From NCBI RefSeq assembly GCF_019972115.1, contig NZ_BPFJ01000001.1, positions 496,001 to 560,000 on the forward strand: a DNA stretch of 64,000 nt. The letters are read 5' to 3'. The DNA comes from Sulfurovum sp. TSL6 (GTDB lineage: Bacteria > Campylobacterota > Campylobacteria > Campylobacterales > Sulfurovaceae). The notes below the pieces were generated by a model, which saw only the letters and a list, made by a program, of their open reading frames with translations, did no database searches and was not told the origin of the DNA. A program made the position numbers and the translations under genes. Below, piece by piece: positions 36,634 to 45,618 of the stretch; within the stretch, counting starts at the first letter, position 1; the number at the start of each line of letters is the position of its first letter.

Positions 36634-37503
36634 TTAGTTCTTACCTGCAATGACTTTGGCGATGCTTATAAGGTTTTCAGACCAGTTCGGTGCTAAGGGA
36701 CTTACCTTCACTACAGGTATCTGTAATTCTTTGGCAATGATCTGTGCTACTGTATCTGAAAATTCCGGTTGGGTAAAGATCGCTTTGACCTTCTCTTCTT
36801 TTGCTTCTTTGAGAAGGTGTATGAGTTCTTTAGGTTTAGGCTCTTTACCTTCTACTTCTACAGCTATTTGCTCTAGATTATATGCTTGCGCAAAGTAACC
36901 CCATGAAGGGTGAAACACCATAAATTTACGTGTGTCTTCTAAAGATGAAAGCAAATGTATGATCTGTCTGTCTGTTTCATCTATAGATGCTACAAAAAGA
37001 TCGAGGTTTTTTTTATAGTAGTTTTTATTTTCAGGGTCTTCTTTCTTTAAAGCATTATAAATGTTCTGTGCGATGCTCTTTACATTGGCAGGAGCGGTCC
37101 AGATATGCGGGTCTTCTCCTTCATGATCATGTTTTTCTTCATGTTCGCTATGATGTTCTTCTTCATCACATTGATGCTTGTGCATCTCTATTTTTTTGAT
37201 GTTGTCTGCAAGATCGATGACTTGCATTTGAGGATTCAGGTTTTGAAATTTAGGGAGCCAAACATCTTCAAATTCTACGTCTATAGCAAAGTAAAGATCT
37301 GCTTTGGAGATCTCAACCATCTGTGAAGGCTTCGGCTCGTATGTGTGAGGTGAGTTTCCGGGTTGTACCATGAGTGATACATCCACCTTATCTCCTCCTA
37401 TGGCTTTGACAAATGTCTGTACCGGCAAGATACTGACCACAGCGTTAATATTAGAAAATATGTAAGTGGTTGATAATAAAAATAGTAGAGTGATTTTTTT
37501 CAT
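36634..37503 (-). CDS. znuA: Zinc ABC transporter substrate-binding protein
   Basis: Periplasmic protein of 289 aa with a cleavable signal peptide (about 1-20). It has NSPHTYEPKPSQ with a first metal His, a long His/Glu/Asp-rich loop (HKHQCDEEEHHSEHEEKHDH region, about 112-132), HPSWGYFAQ and a C-terminal GKEPKPKEL. The His loop is diagnostic for ZnuA rather than manganese binders. First gene of the zinc operon. I see no clear Zur box in the 116-bp region upstream. Confidence 0.92.
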   Translation of the reverse strand: MKKITLLFLLSTTYIFSNINAVVSILPVQTFVKAIGGDKVDVSLMVQPGNSPHTYEPKPSQMVEISKADLYFAIDVEFEDVWLPKFQNLNPQMQVIDLADNIKKIEMHKHQCDEEEHHSEHEEKHDHEGEDPHIWTAPANVKSIAQNIYNALKKEDPENKNYYKKNLDLFVASIDETDRQIIHLLSSLEDTRKFMVFHPSWGYFAQAYNLEQIAVEVEGKEPKPKELIHLLKEAKEEKVKAIFTQPEFSDTVAQIIAKELQIPVVKVSPLAPNWSENLISIAKVIAGKN

Positions 37504-37622
37504 AAAAATATTATAGCGAAAGTGTGATGATATCTCATTGTATTGCTTGTTGAAAATTTTATATTAATTAGTTATAATAGAAAATAATGCGATTTTATTA
37601 TCTTAATTAAGAAGGGGCTTTG

Positions 37623-38114
37623 ATGCTTACGTTTGAAAGAAGAAATAAAAATGACTTGTCATTTCCTGAAGATGAAATTAAATTAGCGCAAAGATTGATG
37701 GATAAGCTAAGAAGTACCATGGAATTTCTTTATTATCTTATGGATCGTAAAGAGGAGTTGTCCTTTGCGATGATCCTGTTTTCATCAGATGATCTGAAGC
37801 TCGAAAACCTCATTGATAAATGGAAGCGTCAAACTGATATTTTGTATGAGATCGATAAAGAGAATAATATCTATGTACTTTTATGTCAGTCTACTGACAG
37901 TGAGGGTGGAGTGGAATTTGGAGAGATCCTCATGTCCAATGTACGTATACATGGTGGTAAATCTAGCTACTGCGTGGAAACAGAAATTAAAACAACAGCA
38001 TACACGATCCAGGAAGTTATTTTTACCATGGTAGAAAAATACATTGACATTAGACAAGAGAAAGCATTCAATAAAGTATTCTTTACCAGGCTTGGAGAGA
38101 TTGAATACTTATAG
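37623..38114 (+). CDS. Small unknown protein, possibly GGDEF-like
   Basis: Protein of 163 aa, not firmly recognised. The stretch LSFAMILFSSDDLKLENLI, then KWKRQTDILYEIDKENNIYVLL, has the strand-helix-strand look of a degenerate nucleotide cyclase/GGDEF fold, without the signature. I chose ATG at 37623 (AAGGGG five nt upstream); the TTG just before it is less well placed. It is a single gene divergent from znuA. Confidence 0.6.
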   Translation: MLTFERRNKNDLSFPEDEIKLAQRLMDKLRSTMEFLYYLMDRKEELSFAMILFSSDDLKLENLIDKWKRQTDILYEIDKENNIYVLLCQSTDSEGGVEFGEILMSNVRIHGGKSSYCVETEIKTTAYTIQEVIFTMVEKYIDIRQEKAFNKVFFTRLGEIEYL

Positions 38115-38261
38115 CATTGAAAGTACAGAAAGTACTTTAATGGTATATGCTAGGTAGAGTTTACGCATCAATGCATTAGAATCCTTATCACGCAACTCTT
38201 GAGTACTTCTCTTTTGTCAGGGGTAAAGCGTACATCCTTTTGAAGAGTTCATTGACCCTGT

Positions 38262-39329
38262 CTAGTACAATACACCTAAGCCGATATCTTCAGAAAGCCC
38301 GATCTCACTCTCATTAAAAACGATAGATGTCTTCACCGGATGAGAAGCCAATAAACTTACGGCATCCAGATCAAGCATGGTAATAATATCTGCCTTGGCA
38401 GAAGCTACGTGTACTCCTGCAGATACAGAGATGGGACCTTCCAGCATACATCCTATCATACATTTGACGCCAAATTCTTTAGAGAGGTCTGCCAATGCTA
38501 ATGCTTGTGTGATACCTGCTGTCTTGGCCAGTTTGATGTTCACATAGTCTATTGCCTCCATTTCAAGTAGTCTTCTCGCATCTTTCACGGAAAATATGGA
38601 CTCATCTGCCAGAAGGGGAGTTTGGACTCTCTCTTTGATGTATCGCAGTCCGTTTATATCATCTGCTGCAACTGGCTGCTCTATGAACTCAGCGATAATG
38701 TCTTGTTTCTCCAAAGCAAGTAGGAGATCTACGCTTTCCTGTGCTGTCCATCCCTGGTTTGCATCAAGTCTTAGAGTGATGTTGTCACCTAATGCCTCAT
38801 GTATAGCGATGATACGGTCAACATCTTTTTGTGGATTATCACCTATCTTTATCTTCAGTGTATCATAGCCCAGATGCACAGCATCAAGACTGTCTGATAT
38901 CATTTTTTCAATCTCACCCATACTGATCGTAATATCAGTTTTGAAAGTGGTCTTTGTGCCTCCAAGCATCTTATAGAGAGGTTGTTTGACCAACTTTGCT
39001 TTTAAATCGTAGAGTGCTATCTCTAGAGCAGATTTAGCAGTAGTGTTTTTAAGTATTGATGTATGTATATTATTTAATATGGTATTGAAATCTTCTATCT
39101 CCAATCCTATGATGAAAGGCTTGATATACTCGATAGCTGCGACCATAGAACCCATCGTCTCGCCTGTAATGACAGGTGTAGGGGCACCTTCACCATAGCC
39201 TATGGTTCCATCATTACATTCAATGAGAACCACAAGATCTTCAAGGGTATCTACGCGACGCAAAGAGGTGACAAAAGGTTTTTTAAGCGGGGCTTTGAGT
39301 GTAGTCGTTCGTATATTGGTTATTTTCAT
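38262..39329 (-). CDS. Dipeptide epimerase (enolase superfamily)
   Basis: Enzyme of 355 aa. LKIKIG holds the KxK catalytic lysines near residue 160, LRLDANQGW the first metal Asp near 190, FIEQPV the Glu, LLADESI the second Asp, and NIKLAKTAGI the opposite lysine. The GxxxG(A/C)ML ending CMLEGPIS fits L-Ala-D/L-Glu epimerases, which recycle cell-wall peptides. It follows the DUF819 transporter after 55 nt on the same strand, suggesting a peptide uptake and use pair. Confidence 0.85.
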   Translation of the reverse strand: MKITNIRTTTLKAPLKKPFVTSLRRVDTLEDLVVLIECNDGTIGYGEGAPTPVITGETMGSMVAAIEYIKPFIIGLEIEDFNTILNNIHTSILKNTTAKSALEIALYDLKAKLVKQPLYKMLGGTKTTFKTDITISMGEIEKMISDSLDAVHLGYDTLKIKIGDNPQKDVDRIIAIHEALGDNITLRLDANQGWTAQESVDLLLALEKQDIIAEFIEQPVAADDINGLRYIKERVQTPLLADESIFSVKDARRLLEMEAIDYVNIKLAKTAGITQALALADLSKEFGVKCMIGCMLEGPISVSAGVHVASAKADIITMLDLDAVSLLASHPVKTSIVFNESEIGLSEDIGLGVLY

Positions 39330-39384
39330 AGTATATTGTATCTAAAGATTTTTATGTCATTTGAACGAGAAATATATTCTAGGC

Positions 39385-40548
39385 TTATCCGGCGATCATC
39401 TCAAGAATTTTTCCCACCATAAGTCCTCCAAATGTCCCTACGATGTACCCCATCATTGCCATAAGTACACCTATGGGAATGAGTGCTTTTGAGTAGGCAG
39501 ATGCCAAGATAGGTGCAGAAGCAACACCACCGATATTGGCCAATGAAGCGACACCCAAAGAGAAGAGGTCAAGCTTGAAAAGTTTGGCAAAAAGTATCAT
39601 AATCCCCACATGTATCATAATGATGACAAACCCAGCCATGATATACAGAGGTGCTTCAGTCAGTTCAGAAAAGTTAGCCCGTGAGGCAATGAGAGCTACT
39701 ATAAGGTAGAGCATGATATGTCCAAGTTCTGATCCGCCTGATATTTTCGCCAAAGGAGTCATGGCAAAGAGTATACCCACAAGTGTAGCGATGATGACGA
39801 CCCAGGTGGTTGTGGTCAGAAATGAAGTCGTAGGAAGGAAATCTGCTCCATTTTGTGCCGATACAGATACGAGAAGGGCAGTACCCAGTAAAAGAAAAAG
39901 AGATGCAAAGCTGATGGGATTTTTATGCTTCTCTTTAAGGGACAATCTTTCTCCCACTTCATCTATGACAGAGGTATCGGCTTGGCTCCAGATGTTAAAC
40001 TTTTTTGCAAAAGGTACCAGTGCAAGGAGTATCATGACCCAGATGGCATAGTCTATGGAGTCTATGAGCAGGGTGTAGCCCATAGCAGAGTCAGGCAGGT
40101 CAAGGGCACCTTGTATGGCTACCATATTCCCTGTTCCTCCCATCCAGGAGCCTGAAAGTGCAGCAAAAGCTTTCCATGCATCAGACTCAAAGTAAGTATG
40201 GAAAAGTGAAAAAGTACCTATGAAACCTATGGCGATACTGACTGAGGCTAAAAAGAAAGTCAGCAGCATTTTCTTGCCAAGTTTAAAGATCTCTCTCATA
40301 TCTGCAGAGAGCAGCATCAAAAAGATCATGGCTGGAAGCAGGTTGGACTTTAGAAGTGTGTATGCAGCTGTTACAGATTCAGATTTTTGCCATAGACCAA
40401 AGGTGGAAAAAAGCATAACTACAAAGTAGAGTATGACGATAGAAGGGAGATACTTAAAGAGCTTATGCCGGCTCTTCCTCTCAGTATATACGATGGCAGA
40501 ACCTATCATTACCAGTAGCGCTACGTATATAAATCCATCTACGATCAT
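39385..40548 (-). CDS. DUF819 family membrane transporter-like protein
   Basis: Protein of 387 aa with about 10-11 helices. GSWMGGTGNMVAIQGAL and LANIGGVASAPILASAY match the repeated half motifs of DUF819 (YjcL-like), which resemble ion-coupled carriers. ATG at 40548 has AGGAAGGG five nt upstream; the GTG two codons earlier is inside that spacing. Its position ahead of a dipeptide epimerase hints at peptide transport (inference). Confidence 0.82.
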   Translation of the reverse strand: MIVDGFIYVALLVMIGSAIVYTERKSRHKLFKYLPSIVILYFVVMLFSTFGLWQKSESVTAAYTLLKSNLLPAMIFLMLLSADMREIFKLGKKMLLTFFLASVSIAIGFIGTFSLFHTYFESDAWKAFAALSGSWMGGTGNMVAIQGALDLPDSAMGYTLLIDSIDYAIWVMILLALVPFAKKFNIWSQADTSVIDEVGERLSLKEKHKNPISFASLFLLLGTALLVSVSAQNGADFLPTTSFLTTTTWVVIIATLVGILFAMTPLAKISGGSELGHIMLYLIVALIASRANFSELTEAPLYIMAGFVIIMIHVGIMILFAKLFKLDLFSLGVASLANIGGVASAPILASAYSKALIPIGVLMAMMGYIVGTFGGLMVGKILEMIAG

Positions 40549-40718
40549 AGACACCCTTCCTACAAACTATCAATCATTTGATCTGTATTATAGCGTATGC
40601 CTTAATGATAATAGATATGTGTAGTAGTGTGTTTTACTTTTGGAATGATGATTAAAAAACGATTAACCTACATTTTTTATACTTTTATTATCACTATTTT
40701 ATAAATAAGGAGCACAAC

Positions 40719-41369
40719 ATGTTCAGTAAAAAATTTTCACTTTTTGTTTTGCCTTTTGTGACACTGGTCTCACTTCAGGCCAATGATCCTTTTTTCGATG
40801 ATCCGTTTGGAGATGACATCTTTAAAGAGATGTACCAGATGCAAAAAGAGATGGACAAAGTCTTTGAACGCATGCATGAACGTATGAATCAACGTACAAA
40901 ATTATGGAATTATCCGAGCAGACAAACGTTCACACCTGGCAATCGTATGAGAACAGAAAGTTTACTGGAAGACAAAGGTACACATTATGAGTACAATACA
41001 CACATACCTGAAAATCAAAACAATCAGATAGATATTTCTATCAATGACGGTGTTCTACATTTAAAAGCAACGGTAGATACGGTAAAGAAGACTAATGAAC
41101 CAAATATGAAAATGCAACAGCATTACGTGAGTATGATACAACGTAGTGAAACATTGCCTAAGGATGCGGATGCTAGAAGTTTAAAGAGTGAATATAAAAA
41201 TGGTTTGCTTGTTTTAACACTTCAGAAAAAAAAGAGTCTTACTCAGACAGTAGTGAAAGAAAAAGAGGAGAAAAAGCCACAAGGGACATCAAAAACAGAA
41301 AAAGTCAAAGAGAAAGTCGAGCACAATTCAACAAAGATCAAAGTACCACATACAAGTTCACATGTCTAA
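40719..41369 (+). CDS. Secreted small-heat-shock-like (Hsp20) protein
   Basis: Protein of 216 aa with a signal peptide (basic start, hydrophobic 7-19, cleavage likely after LQA). A Phe/Asp-rich motif FFDDPFGDDIF is followed by a Met-rich helix (QMQKEMDKVFERMHERMNQ, about 44-62) and an alpha-crystallin-like domain (about 90-170) with YEYNTHIPE, ISINDGVLHLKA and YKNGLLVLTLQKK. The Lys-rich tail is long. Most Hsp20 proteins are cytosolic; here a periplasmic holdase is implied. AAGGAG precedes the ATG. Confidence 0.8.
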   Translation: MFSKKFSLFVLPFVTLVSLQANDPFFDDPFGDDIFKEMYQMQKEMDKVFERMHERMNQRTKLWNYPSRQTFTPGNRMRTESLLEDKGTHYEYNTHIPENQNNQIDISINDGVLHLKATVDTVKKTNEPNMKMQQHYVSMIQRSETLPKDADARSLKSEYKNGLLVLTLQKKKSLTQTVVKEKEEKKPQGTSKTEKVKEKVEHNSTKIKVPHTSSHV

Positions 41370-41370
41370 A

Positions 41371-41386
41371 GGATCATAAAAGATCC
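41371..41386. terminator. Short hairpin between convergent hsp20-like and patatin genes
   Basis: GGATC (41371-41375) pairs with GATCC (41382-41386). It overlaps the patatin stop codon. The stem is short and lacks a T run, so this is a weak call. Confidence 0.3.
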
Positions 41387-42153
41387 AATCCTAAGACTCG
41401 AATCTCTTGATGTTTGTGGAATTGATATGTTTTGTACCCTTGTGTTTTGGGTTCTATGAGGTAGACATGTTTGGTTGAATGTTCTAACTGTGTTTTACTT
41501 TGGTTGTAGATAAGAAGTCTTATCGATCTCTCAAACATTTCTAAAACATTCGCCGTTTTAAAAAAGTTGTCAGGCATAGTCTCCTCAAAAGCATTTTTTC
41601 CAAGAACATCTACTGCAAGCACAGTATCAAAAGAAGCTTCGCTGATTCCCAGATTTTTACAGAGAAAGCCATCACCATACGTTTTTCCCTCTATGATATG
41701 CTCTTCAAAAATACCGGGTATAGCCATCGTACACAGCACAGCATCTTTAATATATACATCATCAGAAGCATCAAATACTTTTTTTTCGCCCTTAAGCAGA
41801 TCTGTTGCAATGAGTTTGAGAGGTATGGATGTGTCTTTCATCTTCTTGTCTTTAAAGAGTTGCTCAAAAATCTTAGCCAGTTTGTCATTATGTACAATGG
41901 CATTACCGGAAAAAGAGAACTTGATCCAGTTAAAGATGCCGGCAAAACTTTGAATGTGTTTATAGATTTCTTCTTCTCTCATTTCTAAAGCCAAGCAGGC
42001 CCCTATAATGCCTCCCATACTGGTTCCGACTATTTCGTTGGGTACTATATGTTGTTTCTCCATATCATGTAAGATACCCAAATGCGCTATGCCCAAAGCC
42101 CCGCCACCAGAAAGTACCAGAGTGAAGTGATTGTTTTGTAGATTTTTTATCAT
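41374..42153 (-). CDS. Patatin-like phospholipase
   Basis: Protein of 259 aa. The oxyanion motif SGGGALG (about 16-22), nucleophile motif GTSMG (Ser near 44) and the catalytic Asp in TYGDGF (about 155-160) are all present, as in RssA/YchK-type lipid hydrolases. No signal peptide, so it acts in the cytosol or at the inner membrane face. It is divergent from the cardiolipin synthase, and the two may share lipid metabolism. Confidence 0.88.
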   Translation of the reverse strand: MIKNLQNNHFTLVLSGGGALGIAHLGILHDMEKQHIVPNEIVGTSMGGIIGACLALEMREEEIYKHIQSFAGIFNWIKFSFSGNAIVHNDKLAKIFEQLFKDKKMKDTSIPLKLIATDLLKGEKKVFDASDDVYIKDAVLCTMAIPGIFEEHIIEGKTYGDGFLCKNLGISEASFDTVLAVDVLGKNAFEETMPDNFFKTANVLEMFERSIRLLIYNQSKTQLEHSTKHVYLIEPKTQGYKTYQFHKHQEIRVLGLDLL

Positions 42154-42232
42154 GAATATATTATAGCGTAAGTCATTGTTTGTGATACGTATAATAGAGC
42201 AGTTTTATACTTAATAAGACTTTTCTTTATGT

Positions 42233-42238
42233 TATAAT
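42233..42238 (+). promoter_or_regulatory. Putative -10 of the cardiolipin synthase promoter
   Basis: TATAAT preceded by TG (TGTTATAAT) gives an extended -10. It lies about 56 nt before the apparent AUC start. Confidence 0.45.
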
Positions 42239-42293
42239 CAATGCATAAATATACTTAGGATTGTAGAGATGTCTTAAGTAAGAGGAGTTTCCC

Positions 42294-43700
42294 ATCGACG
42301 TTACACCTTTACAGTTTATCAGCACGTATTTTCTAGTCATACTTGCCGGTATTTTTGTTTTCTCTGCACTCAGTCATATTCTTTATCAAAAACGGTCTCC
42401 CACCAGTATGATCTCATGGATGTTGTCTATTTTCTTTTTACCCTACATTGTTGTACCGCTCTATTTTCTTATCGGTATACGAAAGCGCGAAGGAAAAAAT
42501 AAAAAAGAGTATGTTAAATTTGATTATGTATGTGAACATGCTCCTTATGAATTAGATGATCCTCGTCATGCATTTCAAAACCTTTTGCAAAAAAACGGTA
42601 TGCCTCCTGCAACAAAAGGAAATACCTTTGAACTTATCACCAGTGGTACAGAAGCATATGAACGTATGCTCAAAGAGATCGATCAGGCACAGCAGAGTAT
42701 CGATATCTGTACCTATGTTTTTGAATTTGATAAGATGACTAAAACAATCTTAGATACACTCACCCTAAAAGCCAAAGAGGGCATTAAAGTACGATTACTT
42801 ATGGACCTGGTAGGATCTCTTGGGGCAAGCTTCAATCAAAAAGGTTTTAAAGCATTAAAAGAAGCGGGAGGAGAAGTGGCATTTTTTACACCTATCTTGA
42901 AAAGACCGTTTCAAAACTACATTAATCTCCGAAATCATCGTAAAATTTATCTCTTTGATCAAACAACACTGCTCAGCGGTGGTATGAACCTCAGTAATGA
43001 ATATATGGGAGAAGCGGATGGCACTAAACGCTGGGAAGATCTTCTTTACTGCTTGAACGGACCTTCTGTTTACCATTTTTATCATATTTTTCAGAATGAC
43101 TGGATCTATGCGACAAAAGAAGAGAAAAATATAGATCTGAAGGTAGAAGAGTCATGCGAGGGGGAGAGTAGGGTCCAAGTGGTTCCATCTGGTCCAGATA
43201 TTCCAACTGATGCACTTTATGAGGCACTGTTAAATGCCATCTATAATGCGAAAAAACGTATCTGGATCGTTACTCCTTACTTTGTGCCGGATGAAAATAT
43301 GATACAGGCATTGGTCATAGCTCATCACAAAGGGGTTGATATTAAGTTGATCACTCCTAAAAATTCTGATCATCTCTTGGCAGATATGGGAAGAAGTGCC
43401 TATATGCGTGAACTGGATGAAATAGGTGCTGATGTCGTCTTGTATGAAGGAGAAATGCTTCATGCCAAAGCCATACTGTTTGATGATGTCGGTGGAATGG
43501 TAGGGTCTGTCAATTTTGACAATCGCAGTCTTTTCCTGAATTATGAAGTGGTCACATTTGTCTACTCTCCACAATTTATAGAGAGTATTGAAGGTTGGAT
43601 GAACGGATTGATAGACAAATCAACTAGAGGAATGGAAAAACCGTCCAAATTACGTGAAGCTCTTGAAAATGTTATGAAAGTGTTTGCGCCATTACTCTAA
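42294..43700 (+). CDS. Cardiolipin synthase-like phospholipase D protein, apparent ATC start
   Basis: PLD-family enzyme of 468 aa joining phosphatidylglycerols. Two N-terminal helices (about 10-25 and 41-60) precede two HKD-type sites: NHRKIYLFDQ and HAKAILFDD. No ATG, GTG or TTG exists in frame between the upstream stop (42279) and the ATG at 42408. A strong site GAGGAG (42282-42287) lies six nt before ATC at 42294, and the sequence after it (IDVTPLQF then a full helix) fits the family N-terminus. Starting at 42408 would delete the first helix and leave no ribosome site. So the start codon is either AUC or a mutated or misread ATG. Confidence 0.82.
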   Translation: MDVTPLQFISTYFLVILAGIFVFSALSHILYQKRSPTSMISWMLSIFFLPYIVVPLYFLIGIRKREGKNKKEYVKFDYVCEHAPYELDDPRHAFQNLLQKNGMPPATKGNTFELITSGTEAYERMLKEIDQAQQSIDICTYVFEFDKMTKTILDTLTLKAKEGIKVRLLMDLVGSLGASFNQKGFKALKEAGGEVAFFTPILKRPFQNYINLRNHRKIYLFDQTTLLSGGMNLSNEYMGEADGTKRWEDLLYCLNGPSVYHFYHIFQNDWIYATKEEKNIDLKVEESCEGESRVQVVPSGPDIPTDALYEALLNAIYNAKKRIWIVTPYFVPDENMIQALVIAHHKGVDIKLITPKNSDHLLADMGRSAYMRELDEIGADVVLYEGEMLHAKAILFDDVGGMVGSVNFDNRSLFLNYEVVTFVYSPQFIESIEGWMNGLIDKSTRGMEKPSKLREALENVMKVFAPLL

Positions 43701-43702
43701 TG

Positions 43703-43747
43703 TTTGTACCTTGCATAAAGTTAAGGTACAAATCTTTTATTTTTTTC
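43703..43747 (+). terminator. Rho-independent terminator of the cardiolipin synthase gene
   Basis: Perfect 10-bp stem TTTGTACCTT (43703-43712) and AAGGTACAAA (43723-43732) followed by TCTTTTATTTTTTT. The T run overlaps the last codons of the convergent DEAD helicase. Confidence 0.85.
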
Positions 43748-45035
43748 GTCCTGTCTGCTTCTTCTTTGATTGAGTATTTTTCTTTTGAGCATTCTTCTTT
43801 TGCATTTTTTGTTTATGAAAGTCAAATTTTCCTTTTCTCTCAACCAATGACTTTTTCTTTGGTTGTTTTTGTCTTGGCTGCTTGTCTGTCAGTTCAAAAC
43901 CAGGATAGATCTCTCTTTTGATGTTGAGGCGTAAGTTTCTCTCCATCTTGGAGAAGACATCATAGTCTCTTGTGGTTAAAATAGAGATCACAGAGCCTTT
44001 ATGGTTTGCTCTACCGGTTCTTCCTACACGATGTGTAAAGTCATCCGTTCCCTCAGGCATGTCATAGTTTATCACCATAGAAAGTTCTTTGATGTCTATA
44101 CCCCTTGCGGCTATATCCGTGGCTACCAAAACCTGTGTTTTACCACTTTTCAACAGGGCCAGTGACTTTGCTCTGGCACCTCTTGTAAGATCCCCATGTA
44201 TAATGGAAGTCCGTATATTCTGACTTCTCAGGTATTCATAGATCTTGTTGGCAGACTCTTTGGTGCTGGCAAAGAGTAAGACTTGATCCAAATGCATATC
44301 ATGGATAAGCTTAGCTGTCAATTCTGATTTTCGGGCTTTGTCTACCTTGTACGCCCTATGTGCGATAAAATCAACTATATCCCTTCTTTGACTCACTTCC
44401 ACTATCACAGGATCACGTAAAAATTCTTTTGCAAGTTTTTTAATATTTTGTGAAATGGTTGCAGAAAACATCATCGTCTGTCTTGGCTGCGCACAATGCT
44501 TGAGTATACCTTGTATTTCACCTAGAAAGCCAAGATCCAACATGGTATCTGCTTCATCCAAGATCACAGTATTGATATAAGAGAGATTGATCTTTTTATC
44601 TTCTATGAAGCTTTGTAATCTCCCTGGTGTGGCGACAATAATGTCTGCACCCTTAGAGAGTCTTTCCAATTGAGTACTTTTGGGTATGCCCCCTTGAATT
44701 TTTACATTCTTGATATCAAGATATTTGCTAAAGTCGTTGATCGTACGAGAGACTTGGTCTACAAGTTCGATCGTAGGAACAATGATCAGTGCTCTTACCA
44801 CTTTTTGGTCATGTTTTACAATTTTCTGCAGTTTATTGAGTAGGGGCAGAACATAGGCGGCTGTTTTCCCTGTACCGGATTTTGATGCACCCAGTATGTC
44901 TGTACCTTTAAGTGCCGGAGGTATGACTTGGTTCTGTATGGCAGTGGTTTGTTCATATTTTGCATGAGCAATGGCTTTTAAAATATCGGGATGTAAATTT
45001 AGTTTTTCAAATGATTTGATGATGTTTCCTTTCAA
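43737..45035 (-). CDS. DEAD-box RNA helicase
   Basis: Helicase of 432 aa. Q motif (KYEQTTAIQNQ), Walker A SKSGTGKT, TPGR, DEAD (VILDEADTMLD), SAT, and the C-terminal HRVGRTGR are all present. The tail is very basic (about 385-432, Lys/Gln-rich) and would bind RNA. It unwinds RNA, as RhlE/CsdA types do. It starts just after a 178-nt gap in which I see nothing. Confidence 0.92.
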   Translation of the reverse strand: MKGNIIKSFEKLNLHPDILKAIAHAKYEQTTAIQNQVIPPALKGTDILGASKSGTGKTAAYVLPLLNKLQKIVKHDQKVVRALIIVPTIELVDQVSRTINDFSKYLDIKNVKIQGGIPKSTQLERLSKGADIIVATPGRLQSFIEDKKINLSYINTVILDEADTMLDLGFLGEIQGILKHCAQPRQTMMFSATISQNIKKLAKEFLRDPVIVEVSQRRDIVDFIAHRAYKVDKARKSELTAKLIHDMHLDQVLLFASTKESANKIYEYLRSQNIRTSIIHGDLTRGARAKSLALLKSGKTQVLVATDIAARGIDIKELSMVINYDMPEGTDDFTHRVGRTGRANHKGSVISILTTRDYDVFSKMERNLRLNIKREIYPGFELTDKQPRQKQPKKKSLVERKGKFDFHKQKMQKKNAQKKNTQSKKKQTGRKK

Positions 45036-45213
45036 ATCTATAGAGTGGTTATATTTAAAAATTAAATATAGTTGTTGGCATTATAGCAAAAATGGGATTG
45101 TATTGAATATGTATTCTTCTTCATTGGCAAACTTGTGCATTGATATGCAAGCATTTAGATGAGATGTTTCTCCTGATTTACGATTTCTGTGTATTTTCAA
45201 GTCCTTAGGCCTA

Positions 45214-45408
45214 TCAGTCACCTTTAAAGTGCGCATGTAAAAGCCAACCTATAGCGATACCGATCGCAAGCAGAAAAAAAATGAGTAAGGCACGAGACAT
45301 CTGAAGAGACCAAAATAAAAATGTAATTTCTACTATAGAAATATTTTGAACAATAAACAAAACAACAAGAACGATAAGTGCAATGATAGAAAAAATTTTA
45401 ATATTCAT
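45214..45408 (-). CDS. lapA: LapA-domain membrane protein
   Basis: Protein of 64 aa with two helices (about 5-22 and 38-58) and the LapA/DUF1049 wording VQNISIVEITFLFWSLQMSRALLIF. In E. coli LapA helps link lipopolysaccharide synthesis control to the inner membrane. It stands alone between the DEAD helicase and RluA genes. Confidence 0.8.
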   Translation of the reverse strand: MNIKIFSIIALIVLVVLFIVQNISIVEITFLFWSLQMSRALLIFFLLAIGIAIGWLLHAHFKGD

Positions 45409-45618
45409 AAAAGATCCTCTTTAGTTGATGGACAGCTTAATATGTATGTCTGAGATCAAGACTTTTTGTAAGTTCTTCGACTTTGTAAGTTTTTTGACCC
45501 TGAAACTATCTTAAGTATACCACAATTTAAAGAAGAAGCATAAAAAATTTGAAGCTTCTATAGTACCTGGATAAAGACAAGCTTTACGGATGTAGTTTTC
45601 GTTAGCTTATGTTTTTTG

